In this document: one piece after another, positions 7,553 to 14,161 of the stretch
Position numbering within the stretch: the stretch's first letter is position 1
Layout: the number at the start of each line of letters is the position of its first letter
Program-made: the position numbers and the translations under genes
DNA from: Gammaproteobacteria bacterium
Lineage (GTDB): Bacteria > Pseudomonadota > Gammaproteobacteria > Steroidobacterales > Steroidobacteraceae
Assembly (NCBI GenBank): GCA_010031985.1
Contig: RGYP01000019.1
Coordinates: 1-14,161 of the forward strand
DNA length: 14,161 bases
Reading direction: 5' to 3'
The notes under the pieces: model-generated
What the model was told of the DNA's origin: nothing
Databases searched by the model: none
The model's input: the letters and a program-made list of their open reading frames with translations, nothing else

Positions 7553-8892
7553 GGCAGCGTATTCTTGACGATTTTCCCGTTCTTGACGATGACGCGCAGG
7601 TTGCGCTCCGGGTCCTCGAGTAGTCGCAGGTTCTCGAGGGGGTCGCCATCGACGATCAGCAGGTCCGCCCAGGCGCCCGTCTCGAGGACGCCGAGGGCTG
7701 CACCACCGTAGGGGTTTCGTGGGCCGCTCAGAGCCAGCAACTCGGCATTGATCGACGTGGCTTGTCGAAGGATTTCGAGGGGTGTGAACCATTGCAGGCG
7801 TGCACCGAATTCCTTCGATTGCCAGCCGTACACTCGCGGTGCCCCGAACACGTCCGTGCCGAATGCCACGCGAACGTTGTATTGCTTGGCGAGTTTCATC
7901 ATCCGGTCGAGCCCGATGGCGATCGCCGCTCCCTTGCCGGTCATCGGAAAGGCACCACCGAAGACGTATGCTTGCGGCGACAAAAATACGCCACGCTCGG
8001 CGATCAGCTTCATGGTGCCATCGTCGATGAGATGCGCGTGTTCGATACTTTTGACGCCCGCCTCGACCGAGCGGCGAATGGCAGTCGGCGTATACGCATG
8101 CACAGCCACGTACGTGCCCCAGTCCGCCGCCGCGCGAACTGCAGCCTTCAGCTCCGATTCGAGGTACTGGACGCTGTCGATCGGGTCATACATTGACGAC
8201 AGTCCGCCGCCGGCGGCCACCTTAATCTGCGACGCACCGCTTCGCAGCTGCTCGCGCACCGCAGTGAGTACGGCTGCTTCGCCATCGGCGATCGCCCCGT
8301 AACCCCGGTTTTCCATGACGTCCGGTACATCTCCAGCGCGAGCGGCTGCATCGCGACTGCGAAAGTCGCCGTGTCCGCTGGTCTGACTGATCATTGCGCC
8401 AGACGGAAAAATGCGGGGGCCTTCGATCAGTCCCTCGTCGATTGCCTGCTTGAGACCAAAGCTCGGTCCCCCCATGTCACGGATGGTGGTGAAGCCGCGC
8501 TGCAGCATCGCGCGCGCCTCGACCGCCGCGCGATTTGCAGCGTAGTTGGGGTCCGCTTCGCGCAGCGCGGTGAATCCGAGCGGGATCGACGGATGCACGT
8601 GTGCATCGATGAAGCCCGGCAGCACCAAGCGACCACCGGCGTCGATGACGGTGACCGACTCCGTTTCGCCGACCGACGTTGCGCTCTCGTCCGCCTGCAC
8701 CTCCACGATCTTCCCGTCGGTGATGCGCAGCGTGAGACGGCGCTCCGGACGCAGATTACGCCCATCGAAGATCCGAGCATTTTTGATGACCAGCCGTGGC
8801 GCGGCATTCGGTTCTGCGGCAGCCGCCAATACTGCTGCGCCGAGCAACAGGCTCGCCGTCAGCGTACCGAGGACGCAGGAGGAGTATTTCAT
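7549..8892 (-). CDS. Exported metal-dependent amidohydrolase (imidazolonepropionase/prolidase-like)
   Basis: The 447-residue protein has a signal peptide (about 1-26, ending VLAAAAEP) and a complete amidohydrolase-superfamily metal site. This comprises DAHVHP with His98 and His100, a possible carboxylated Lys224 in QIKVAAGGG, His265 in VHAYT, His285 in IEHAHLID, and Asp347 in FGTDV. The small beta-sandwich formed by both ends (RLVIKNARIFDG and LLIVDGDPLENL...VIVKNGKIV) is typical of the family. Members near this one are usually annotated as imidazolonepropionase-related or Xaa-Pro dipeptidase-like amidohydrolases. They cleave amide bonds of peptides or other exported substrates, so substrate is not fixed. 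ATG 8892 is preferred over an in-frame GTG at 8904 because an AGGG-type site lies about ten bases upstream of the ATG but touches the GTG. It begins 16 bp after the serine hydrolase stop and ends in a four-base ATGA overlap with the molybdopterin gene. Confidence 0.92.
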   Translation of the reverse strand: MKYSSCVLGTLTASLLLGAAVLAAAAEPNAAPRLVIKNARIFDGRNLRPERRLTLRITDGKIVEVQADESATSVGETESVTVIDAGGRLVLPGFIDAHVHPSIPLGFTALREADPNYAANRAAVEARAMLQRGFTTIRDMGGPSFGLKQAIDEGLIEGPRIFPSGAMISQTSGHGDFRSRDAAARAGDVPDVMENRGYGAIADGEAAVLTAVREQLRSGASQIKVAAGGGLSSMYDPIDSVQYLESELKAAVRAAADWGTYVAVHAYTPTAIRRSVEAGVKSIEHAHLIDDGTMKLIAERGVFLSPQAYVFGGAFPMTGKGAAIAIGLDRMMKLAKQYNVRVAFGTDVFGAPRVYGWQSKEFGARLQWFTPLEILRQATSINAELLALSGPRNPYGGAALGVLETGAWADLLIVDGDPLENLRLLEDPERNLRVIVKNGKIVKNTLP

Positions 8893-8908
8893 GGTGGAAT
8901 TCACCCTC

Positions 8909-10216
8909 TCAGTCGACGATGGCCTGATAAACGAGTGCGCGCAGTTTCGCGTGGTCGTCGATCTTTCCGGCGGGCATCAATTGCGTGAGATAGACCACGA
9001 TCAGATCTTCGTGTGGGTCCACCCAGTACGTCGAATGGTAAGCGCCGCCCCAGCCGAACTCGCCGAGTGAGCTGGGCACGCCTCGGCGACCTACGTCGGT
9101 CGTCATCGAGACGCCGAGTCCGAAACCTTCGCCGTCACGGTAAGCGACATCGCCGAGACCGTTGCTGATCATCAGTTCCACGGATTTGCGCGACAGCAGA
9201 CGCTTGCCGTCCAAGCTGCCACCCGCCGCGAGCATTCGCAGGAAACGTGCGTAGTCGCTCGCCGTCGAGAGCAGTCCGGCACCGCCCGAATGGGCAACAC
9301 CGTCGTTGCGGGTGTAGGCCCCTTGGGTGTTGATGTCGTCGCCGTCGGGCAATCGGTAAAGCCCCTTGCCAGCGCTGTCTGCGCCGTAGACGACGGCAAG
9401 TCGGTTCTGCTTGGCGCTCGGCAGATAGAAGTGCGTATCGCGCATCGCGAGCGGTTCAAAGATTTTCTCCCGAAGAAAGGCATCGAGAGTTTGTCCGCTG
9501 ATTTTTTCGATCACCACTCCGAGAATGTCCGTGGCATAGCCGTACACCCACCGCTCGCCTGGCTGCGATTCGAGTGGCAGGGCTGCCATGCGTTCGACTA
9601 CCGCCGCGACGGGTTCGTTGCGATCGGCGAAATACCAGCCCTGGATTCCGGCAGCCTTCCAAAGATCGCTGGATATGCCGGTGCCGTAGGCGATTCCGGC
9701 GGTGTGCGTCAGCAAGTCGTGCAAAGTGATGCTTCGTTTGGCCGGTACGAGATCGTAGCCACCGCCGTCGCGTGGCACTGCCACGCGCGGTTTGGCGAAG
9801 CTCGGCAAGTATTTTTCGAGCGGATCGGAGAGCAGCAACTGACCTTCTTCCTGCAGCATCAGGATGCCCACGCTGACCAGCGCCTTGCTCTGCGAGGCGA
9901 TGCGAAAGATGGCATCGCGCGGCATGACCGACCCTTTCTCGCGATCACGCCAGCCATGGGCCTCGTGATAGACCACTTCGCCACGACGCATGACGAGCGT
10001 CACCGAGCCGGGCAAACGCTCATCCCTGACGTATTTGTCGAGTACGGTCGACAGTCTTTCGAGTCGCGCCGAAGAAATGCCCGCTTGCTCGATGCGCGGC
10101 GAGGGCGAGGCTGCCAGGCCCGGGGTCGGCGTCGCAGCCAGCAGCGCGCCGAGGCCTGTCGTCACGGCGGCGGTGATCAAGATGGCACGAAACTTCGTGT
10201 GCAACGGATGGATCAT
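8909..10216 (-). CDS. Exported serine hydrolase, beta-lactamase class C/EstB esterase-like
   Basis: The 435-residue protein starts with a long signal peptide (about 1-36, ending PGLAAS). It carries the serine beta-lactamase-like triad: S108-x-x-K111 (IASQSKA), Tyr225 in WVYGYATDILG in place of YxN, and FGWGGAYHSTYW (387-398) near the usual third motif. HTAGI (171-175) and IFEPLAMRDTHF are also typical of the EstB/penicillin-binding-protein-like esterase branch. Such enzymes mostly hydrolyse esters or D-amino-acid amides; real beta-lactamase activity is unlikely to be primary. The ATG at 10216 is fixed by an excellent Shine-Dalgarno (AAGGGAGGT, 10232-10224) seven bases upstream. It is the first gene of the leftward run and is divergent from the acyl-CoA synthetase. 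Confidence 0.92.
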   Translation of the reverse strand: MIHPLHTKFRAILITAAVTTGLGALLAATPTPGLAASPSPRIEQAGISSARLERLSTVLDKYVRDERLPGSVTLVMRRGEVVYHEAHGWRDREKGSVMPRDAIFRIASQSKALVSVGILMLQEEGQLLLSDPLEKYLPSFAKPRVAVPRDGGGYDLVPAKRSITLHDLLTHTAGIAYGTGISSDLWKAAGIQGWYFADRNEPVAAVVERMAALPLESQPGERWVYGYATDILGVVIEKISGQTLDAFLREKIFEPLAMRDTHFYLPSAKQNRLAVVYGADSAGKGLYRLPDGDDINTQGAYTRNDGVAHSGGAGLLSTASDYARFLRMLAAGGSLDGKRLLSRKSVELMISNGLGDVAYRDGEGFGLGVSMTTDVGRRGVPSSLGEFGWGGAYHSTYWVDPHEDLIVVYLTQLMPAGKIDDHAKLRALVYQAIVD

Positions 10217-10274
10217 GATGTGTACCTCCCTTAAGGTATAGGCTAACGCAAGCTTCGCTTTTCCGGAGGGGGAC
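10217..10274. other. Divergent intergenic region between serine hydrolase and acyl-CoA synthetase
   Basis: Only 58 bp separate the two start codons. Both ribosome binding sites lie inside: AAGGGAGGT for the leftward gene (10232-10224) and GGAGG for the rightward gene (10265-10269). A TATAGG/TATACC-like stretch (10235-10242) could be part of a -10 element, but no matching -35 is seen on either strand. At least one promoter probably lies within the opposite gene. Confidence 0.5.
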
Positions 10275-11897
10275 ATGCTCGGACTCATGCAGGATCGGCC
10301 GCTGCTCATCTCGCAATTGATCGAGTTCGCCGCCCGTCATCACCCGACCACCGAAATCGTCTCGCGTCGCGTGGAAGGCGACATCCATCGGTATACCTAC
10401 CTCGATGCAGCACGTCGGGCGCGACAGGTAGCCAATGCGCTCGACCGGTTGGCGCTGCCGGTGGGCGAACGCGTGGCGACGCTTGCGTGGAATGGTTATC
10501 GACATTTCGAGATGTACTACGGCGTGAGCGGTACCGGGCGAGTGTTGCACACCGTCAATCCGCGTCTCGCAGCAGAGCAGATTGCCTGGATTCTCAACGA
10601 TGCAGAGGATCGAATTCTTTGTTTCGATGCCACGTTTCTGCCGGTGGTCAAGGCGATTGCCGACAAGTGTCCGACCGTGCGCACGTGGATATTGATGTGC
10701 GATGCCGACAAGTTACCGACAGATAGTGGTATCGCGGGGCTCGTGAGTTACGAGGCGTGGATCGACGGTGAAAGCACCGACTACGCTTGGCCGGAATTCG
10801 ACGAACGCACGGCGGCGGCACTCTGCTACACGAGCGGCACGACGGGTAACCCGAAAGGCGTGCTCTACAGCCATCGCTCGACCTTGCTGCATTGCTACGG
10901 CGCAGGTCTTCCCGACTTCATCAGCATGTCGGCACGCGATGTCGTACTGCCCGTAGTACCGATGTTCCACGTCAACGCTTGGAGTCTGCCGTACCTCGCG
11001 CCGATGGTCGGTGCAAAGATGGTGTTTCCGGGGGCGGCGCTCGATGGCAAATCGATCTACGAATTACTGGAGAGTGAAGGCGTGACGGTCTCCGCCGGCG
11101 TGCCTACGGTATGGCTCGCGTTGCTCAACCACGTGCAATCGGTCGCCGGTCGCTTCACGTCCATGCGGCGTACCCTCATCGGCGGTTCTGCCTGTCCTCC
11201 CGCAATGATCGCCCAGTTTGGTCACTACGACGTCACCGTGCTGCACGCCTGGGGCATGACCGAGATGTCGCCGCTTGGCACCGTGTGCAACCTCAAACGC
11301 AAGCACTTGGAGCTGTCATCCGAGGAGCAGCGCGCCATCATGGCGAAGCAGGGCCGCGCCGCGTTCGGCATCGACATGAAAATCGTCGATGCCGAGGGCA
11401 AAGAATTGCCTTGGGATGGCGTTAGTGCCGGCGATCTCCTGGTGCGCGGACCGTGGATCATCTCGGAATATTTCAAGGGCGCCGGTGGTGATCCTTTGGT
11501 GGCGGGGTGGTTTCCGACAGGGGACGTCGCCACCATCGACGCGGATGGATACATGCAAATCACCGATCGCAGCAAAGACGTGATCAAGTCGGGCGGTGAG
11601 TGGATCAGTTCGATCGACCTCGAGAACATCGTCATGGCCCATCCGGCCGTCGCCATGGCGGCTTGCATTGCCGTGCGGCATCCGAAGTGGGACGAGCGGC
11701 CGCTGCTGGTGGTCGTGAAAAAAAGCGGCGCTGACGTCTCGCGCGAGGAGATCCTCGATTTCTTCAAAGGTCGGGTAGCCAAGTGGCAAGTTCCCGACGA
11801 TGTCGTGTTCGTCGATACCATTCCGCTCGGTGCGACTGGCAAGGTTCAGAAGATCAAGCTGCGTGAGCAATTCAAAGATTACAAACTCCCCGTCTGA
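10275..11897 (+). CDS. AMP-forming acyl-CoA synthetase, AlkK-like (medium/long-chain fatty acid-CoA ligase)
   Basis: The 540-residue protein contains all core motifs of the acyl-adenylate-forming family: YTSGTTGNPKG (185-195) for ATP phosphate binding, WGMTE (326-330), TGDVATID (415-422), DRSKDVIKSGGEWIS (431-445) at the domain hinge, and C-terminal Lys523 in GATGKVQK, the adenylation lysine. Many stretches, such as KGVLYSHRST, LPVVPMFHVNAW and KWDERPLL, match those I recall from Pseudomonas AlkK, which makes medium-chain acyl-CoA from fatty acids released by alkane oxidation. DmdB-type 3-methylmercaptopropionate ligases are close relatives and cannot be excluded. It should be cytoplasmic, feeding beta-oxidation. 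The ATG at 10275 has GGAGG five bases upstream. It is the only complete plus-strand gene here, and its TGA is followed directly by the stop of the convergent DUF1838 gene. Confidence 0.93.
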   Translation: MLGLMQDRPLLISQLIEFAARHHPTTEIVSRRVEGDIHRYTYLDAARRARQVANALDRLALPVGERVATLAWNGYRHFEMYYGVSGTGRVLHTVNPRLAAEQIAWILNDAEDRILCFDATFLPVVKAIADKCPTVRTWILMCDADKLPTDSGIAGLVSYEAWIDGESTDYAWPEFDERTAAALCYTSGTTGNPKGVLYSHRSTLLHCYGAGLPDFISMSARDVVLPVVPMFHVNAWSLPYLAPMVGAKMVFPGAALDGKSIYELLESEGVTVSAGVPTVWLALLNHVQSVAGRFTSMRRTLIGGSACPPAMIAQFGHYDVTVLHAWGMTEMSPLGTVCNLKRKHLELSSEEQRAIMAKQGRAAFGIDMKIVDAEGKELPWDGVSAGDLLVRGPWIISEYFKGAGGDPLVAGWFPTGDVATIDADGYMQITDRSKDVIKSGGEWISSIDLENIVMAHPAVAMAACIAVRHPKWDERPLLVVVKKSGADVSREEILDFFKGRVAKWQVPDDVVFVDTIPLGATGKVQKIKLREQFKDYKLPV

Positions 11898-12767
11898 TCA
11901 AGGTTTCTTCTCGAGACTCTTGAGATATTCCGTATCCTCGAATACGAATTCCTTCCAGTTCGTCGTGTCAAAGATTTCGGGAACGAAGCGACGGGCCCCC
12001 GCCTTGACCACCGCGGGCAGGGCATCGAGGCTGCCGACCTTGCCGCCAAAGCCACGGGCTACGGTGCCGCCTGGTCGATCGCCCATGCCCATCCACGGCG
12101 CCCATTTGTTCTTGTTTTGCAGTTGCAGGTGCACAGGTGCCGACAGCACGGCGGGGTTGGCGATGTCGGCGAGGGGTGCCGACATGGTCATGAACGAATT
12201 CGTGTACGCCGTTCGGCCGGGATTGAGCATGTCGGGTCTGCTCTCGATCGACTGCGTCGCGAGAAACACGCGATCGCCGATGACCTCGATGGGCAGCAGC
12301 TTCGGCGTGTAACCCATCGCGAACACGCCCTCGCTCGTGTAGAGGCGCGGGACGGGCCCGAGTCTGAAGTGGTGAATGGCCGTCGTCTTGCCCGTGACGG
12401 GATTGGCGAACTCTTCGAGCGGCTCCTGACTGTCATACCGCGTGTAGAAGCCGACCTCGTATTTGCGCATCTCGTGCTGATTGTTTTCTTTGGGCTGCCA
12501 GTAGTCCAAAAGGATGTTGTTCATGGTGAAAAAGGGCACGAAGTTGCCCTCGCCGAGATCCGCGTAGACGTTGAGTCGCATGAACGACACCACGGGATCG
12601 GCACCGAGGCTGCCGACCATTTTGACGTGCGTGCGCAATATGGTCAGGGGGTCGCTGAAGTCGGGTTGCGACCCGTTACTGGCCGCTGATACGGGCAGTG
12701 AGCCGATGAGGCCTGCGCCACTCAACCCAGCCGCTCCACGCAGCGCCGCTCGCCGAGAGATTTTCAT
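11898..12767 (-). CDS. DUF1838 family protein with twin-arginine-like signal
   Basis: The 289-residue protein starts MKISRRAALRGAAGLSGAGL, a twin-arginine-type signal followed by a weakly hydrophobic stretch. It is therefore probably exported folded, perhaps with a bound cofactor. The mature part resembles DUF1838 as I know it: LRTHVKMVGSLGADPVVSF near the start, then YEVGFYTRYDSQEPLEEF, NPVTGKTTAIHHF, and WMGMGDRPGGTVARGFGGK toward the C-terminus. The function of the family is not established. The ATG at 12767 is chosen over a TTG at 12779; only a GGGGGT stretch resembles a ribosome binding site. Its TGA (11900-11898) abuts the TGA of the convergent acyl-CoA synthetase. It lies 118 bp after alanine dehydrogenase on the same strand, so read-through from ald is possible. 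Confidence 0.82.
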   Translation of the reverse strand: MKISRRAALRGAAGLSGAGLIGSLPVSAASNGSQPDFSDPLTILRTHVKMVGSLGADPVVSFMRLNVYADLGEGNFVPFFTMNNILLDYWQPKENNQHEMRKYEVGFYTRYDSQEPLEEFANPVTGKTTAIHHFRLGPVPRLYTSEGVFAMGYTPKLLPIEVIGDRVFLATQSIESRPDMLNPGRTAYTNSFMTMSAPLADIANPAVLSAPVHLQLQNKNKWAPWMGMGDRPGGTVARGFGGKVGSLDALPAVVKAGARRFVPEIFDTTNWKEFVFEDTEYLKSLEKKP

Positions 12768-12806
12768 GCCGACCCCCAAAGCTTCGAGGGCTGCAGGTTA
12801 GCCGTA

Positions 12807-12821
12807 GCGACGCATCGTCGC
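12807..12821. repeat. Short inverted repeat between ald and the DUF1838 gene
   Basis: GCGACG (12807-12812) and CGTCGC (12816-12821) are perfect 6-bp arms with a 3-nt loop. There is no T-run after it on either strand, so it does not qualify as a standard intrinsic terminator. Confidence 0.3.
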
Positions 12822-12830
12822 CAAGCGTAG

Positions 12831-12858
12831 CGAGGTGCAAGTCCGCAGGACGACCTCG
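12831..12858 (-). terminator. Possible hairpin downstream of ald, no U-tract
   Basis: CGAGGT (12831-12836) pairs with ACCTCG (12853-12858), and GTCC (12841-12844) with GGAC (12848-12851), giving a two-part stem with a 4/1-nt internal loop and a 3-nt tip. It lies 28 bp beyond the ald stop in the direction of transcription. No T-rich stretch follows, so it may be an mRNA 3' stability structure or part of a Rho-dependent end rather than an intrinsic terminator. Confidence 0.3.
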
Positions 12859-12885
12859 TGCAGCGAGTGCTTCAGCCGCGTTCGC

Positions 12886-13968
12886 TCAGAGCCCGAGGGC
12901 CGACGCCACCGCGGCGCAGGTGATGCGACCGGCGCTGACGTTGAGTCCTGCGGCGAAGCCCGGGTCGGCCGAGAGCGCATCGAGTCCGCGGTCGGCCAGC
13001 AACTTCAAATAGGGCAGCGTCGCGGCGTTGAGCGCGAACGTGGAGGTGCGCGGCACGGCCCCGGGCATGTTGGTGACGCAGTAATGCGTGACGCCGTGAA
13101 CGGCGTAGGTGGGTTCTGCGTGCGTCGTCGGCCGGCTGGTAGCGAAGCAGCCGCCTTGGTCGATCGCTATGTCGACGAGCACAGAGCCCGGGCGCATGCG
13201 TGAGATGGCCTGCTCGCCGACGAGTTTGGGCGCTGCGGCACCCGGGATGAGTACGGCGCCGATGACGAGGTCGGAGTTCGCCACTTCACGCTCGATGGTA
13301 TCGGCGGTGGAGGCGAGGGTGCGTACATGACCGCCGAATCGCGCGTCGAGCTCGCGCAGCCGCGGCAAAGATTTATCGATGATGGTCACCGAGGCGCGCA
13401 TGCCGAGAGCAATTTCCGCTGCGGCCGCTCCCGATACACCGCCGCCGATGACGAGCACCCGTGCCGGAGCCGTACCGGGCACGCCGCCGATGAGTACTCC
13501 TGAGCCACCCGCAGCTTTTTGCAGCAGCGTTGCGCCGACCTGTACCGACATGCGTCCAGCGACTTCGCTCATCGGCGTCAGCAGCGGCAGGCTGCCATCA
13601 TGTGCGACGACGGTTTCGTAGGCGATGGCGTGCGCACCCGATTTCATCAACGCTTCAGCTTGAGCTCGATCCGCAGCGAGATGCAGATAAGTGAACAGAA
13701 TTTGTCCGGGACGCAGCATGGCGCACTCGGGTAACTGCGGTTCTTTGACTTTGACCACGCAGTCGGCGGCCTCGAACACCGCGCGAGAGGTGGGCAACAC
13801 GGTGGCGCCCGCCGAGCGGTATTCGTCATCGGCGCAGCCGATACCGGCACCGGCGCCGCTTTCGACCACAACCTGATGCCCTGCGCGGACGAGTTCGAGT
13901 ACCGAACCCGGCACGAGACCTACGCGATACTCGTGGACCTTGATTTCCTTGGGTACGCCGATTTTCAT
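12886..13968 (-). CDS. ald: Alanine dehydrogenase
   Basis: The 360-residue protein catalyses reversible NAD-dependent oxidative deamination of L-alanine to pyruvate and ammonium in the cytoplasm. Counted from the ATG at 13968, the known active-site residues fall at the family positions: Arg15 (EYRVG), Lys75 (KVKEP), His96 (FTYLHLAA) and Asp270 (DIAIDQGGCF). The Rossmann motif is VIGGGVSG (173-180) with acidic Asp198 in TIIDKS. APMSEVAGR-like (TPMSEVAGR), GGVPG and NMPGAVPRTST are also characteristic. The numbering supports 13968 over the in-frame ATG at 13980, which would add four residues. It is transcribed away from the Lrp/AsnC-family regulator that begins 112 bp away, a common arrangement in which the regulator controls ald in response to alanine. 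Length is normal and no residue is missing. Confidence 0.96.
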   Translation of the reverse strand: MKIGVPKEIKVHEYRVGLVPGSVLELVRAGHQVVVESGAGAGIGCADDEYRSAGATVLPTSRAVFEAADCVVKVKEPQLPECAMLRPGQILFTYLHLAADRAQAEALMKSGAHAIAYETVVAHDGSLPLLTPMSEVAGRMSVQVGATLLQKAAGGSGVLIGGVPGTAPARVLVIGGGVSGAAAAEIALGMRASVTIIDKSLPRLRELDARFGGHVRTLASTADTIEREVANSDLVIGAVLIPGAAAPKLVGEQAISRMRPGSVLVDIAIDQGGCFATSRPTTHAEPTYAVHGVTHYCVTNMPGAVPRTSTFALNAATLPYLKLLADRGLDALSADPGFAAGLNVSAGRITCAAVASALGL

Positions 13969-14029
13969 GACCGAAAGCATGCGCCCGTCGCCATCGCAGA
14001 TGCTTGCGGAAATGCGGTATTAAAACTCT

Positions 14030-14041
14030 TTTAAAGAATAT
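14030..14041. repeat. Direct repeat copy 1, TTTAAAGAATAT
   Basis: This 12-mer matches 14064-14075 (TTGAAAGAATAT) at 11 of 12 positions, 34 bp apart, about three helical turns. It overlaps the TATACT -10 candidate, so a protein bound here could affect the regulator's own promoter. Confidence 0.5.
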
Positions 14042-14059
14042 ACTTGCGTGCAACAACCA

Positions 14060-14076
14060 AATATTGAAAGAATATT
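14060..14076. promoter_or_regulatory. Operator-like dyad AATATT-N5-AATATT
   Basis: Two AATATT palindromes (14060-14065 and 14071-14076) are separated by GAAAG, one helical turn centre to centre. The element includes the second 12-mer repeat (14064-14075) and ends three bases before the regulator's ATG. It fits an Lrp/AsnC-family binding site in base composition and placement; binding is inferred. Confidence 0.45.
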
Positions 14077-14079
14077 GCG

Positions 14080-14161
14080 ATGCAAAACAGCCCCATCGAC
14101 AAGCTCGATTTGCGCATTCTTGCCGAGTTGCGCCGGGACGGTCGTATCTCGAACACCGATC
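14080..14161 (+). CDS. Lrp/AsnC family transcriptional regulator (N-terminal fragment, runs off window)
   Basis: Only 27 codons are visible. The peptide begins MQNSPIDKLDLRILAELRRD and continues GRISNTD. It matches the start of the winged helix-turn-helix domain of Lrp/AsnC proteins, in which 'LD..DR.IL..LQ.DGRIS...LA' is conserved (E. coli Lrp reads IDRNILNELQKDGRISN). The ATG has a weak GAAAG nine bases upstream. Divergent placement next to ald suggests an alanine-responsive local regulator similar in role to AldR-type proteins. The ligand-binding domain is outside the window, so effector and subtype cannot be judged. Confidence 0.9.
   Translation, partial: MQNSPIDKLDLRILAELRRDGRISNTD

Larger units (their letters stand above)
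13969..14079. promoter_or_regulatory. Divergent ald / lrp-type regulator control region
   Basis: This 111-bp region is clearly more AT-rich than the rest of the window, especially 14019-14079. It holds a good -10-like TATACT (14039-14044) for the plus-strand regulator, without a convincing -35. A TCTTTTAAAGA dyad (14027-14037) and two near-identical 12-mers are also present. Control by the adjacent Lrp/AsnC protein is inferred from the arrangement. Confidence 0.6.

Noticed and set aside
8909..10216. Serine hydrolase as an antibiotic-resistance beta-lactamase
   Set aside because: It has the SxxK motif, but YGY replaces YxN and no KTG is seen at the third motif; the overall pattern fits EstB-like esterases better.
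9290..10234. Plus-strand open frame of 314 codons
   Set aside because: It is antisense to the serine hydrolase and has no recognisable motif.
1..14161. Mobile elements, CRISPR arrays, toxin-antitoxin or phage defence systems
   Set aside because: No transposase, integrase, regularly spaced repeat, terminal inverted repeats or defence-gene motifs were found. The nuclease is a lipoprotein of a general secreted family, not a defence effector.

Overview
The window is GC-rich, densely coded bacterial DNA from a Pseudomonadota chromosome, most likely a heterotrophic gammaproteobacterium. That placement is an inference from the gene families (AlkK-like acyl-CoA synthetase, PvdQ-like acylase, DUF1838, alanine dehydrogenase with an Lrp regulator). 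I see no rRNA, tRNA, CRISPR array, insertion sequence, integrase or phage gene.

Layout. From 10216 down to the left edge, eight genes run on the minus strand with short gaps or 4-nt overlaps. In transcription order they are: an exported serine hydrolase of the beta-lactamase/esterase fold (10216-8909); an exported metal-dependent amidohydrolase (8892-7549); a cytoplasmic molybdopterin oxidoreductase overlapping it by ATGA (7552-5357); an exported class A PAP2 acid phosphatase (5306-4515); a lipoprotein DNA/RNA non-specific endonuclease (4400-3531); a subfamily I haloalkane dehalogenase (3467-2532); a small two-membrane-segment protein with a DUF1330-like core, again coupled by ATGA (2535-1918); and a penicillin-acylase-family N-terminal nucleophile hydrolase closest to PvdQ/aculeacin acylases (1895 to beyond the left edge). 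Divergent from this block is an AlkK-like medium-chain acyl-CoA synthetase on the plus strand (10275-11897). Its stop codon abuts the stop of a convergent DUF1838 protein (12767-11898) with no base between. Then comes alanine dehydrogenase (13968-12886), divergent from a truncated Lrp/AsnC-family regulator (14080 to the right edge).

How the genes may work together. The ald/lrp pair is a familiar L-alanine catabolic module with its own operator-like repeats. The left block is a run of hydrolases, five of them with export signals, acting on ester, amide, phosphoester, phosphodiester and carbon-halogen bonds. This suggests scavenging or detoxification of outside compounds rather than one clear pathway. 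The acyl-CoA synthetase could take up fatty acids released by the esterase or acylase, but that is inference.

The most unusual non-coding signal is the leader of the nuclease gene (4401-4457). A strong ribosome binding site feeds a two-codon ORF (ATG-ACT-TAA) in frame with the nuclease. Just downstream, an 8-bp inverted repeat with a nested stem encloses the nuclease's own GGAGG and ends two bases before its ATG. The second is a pair of near-identical 12-mers plus a short dyad in the ald/lrp intergenic region.
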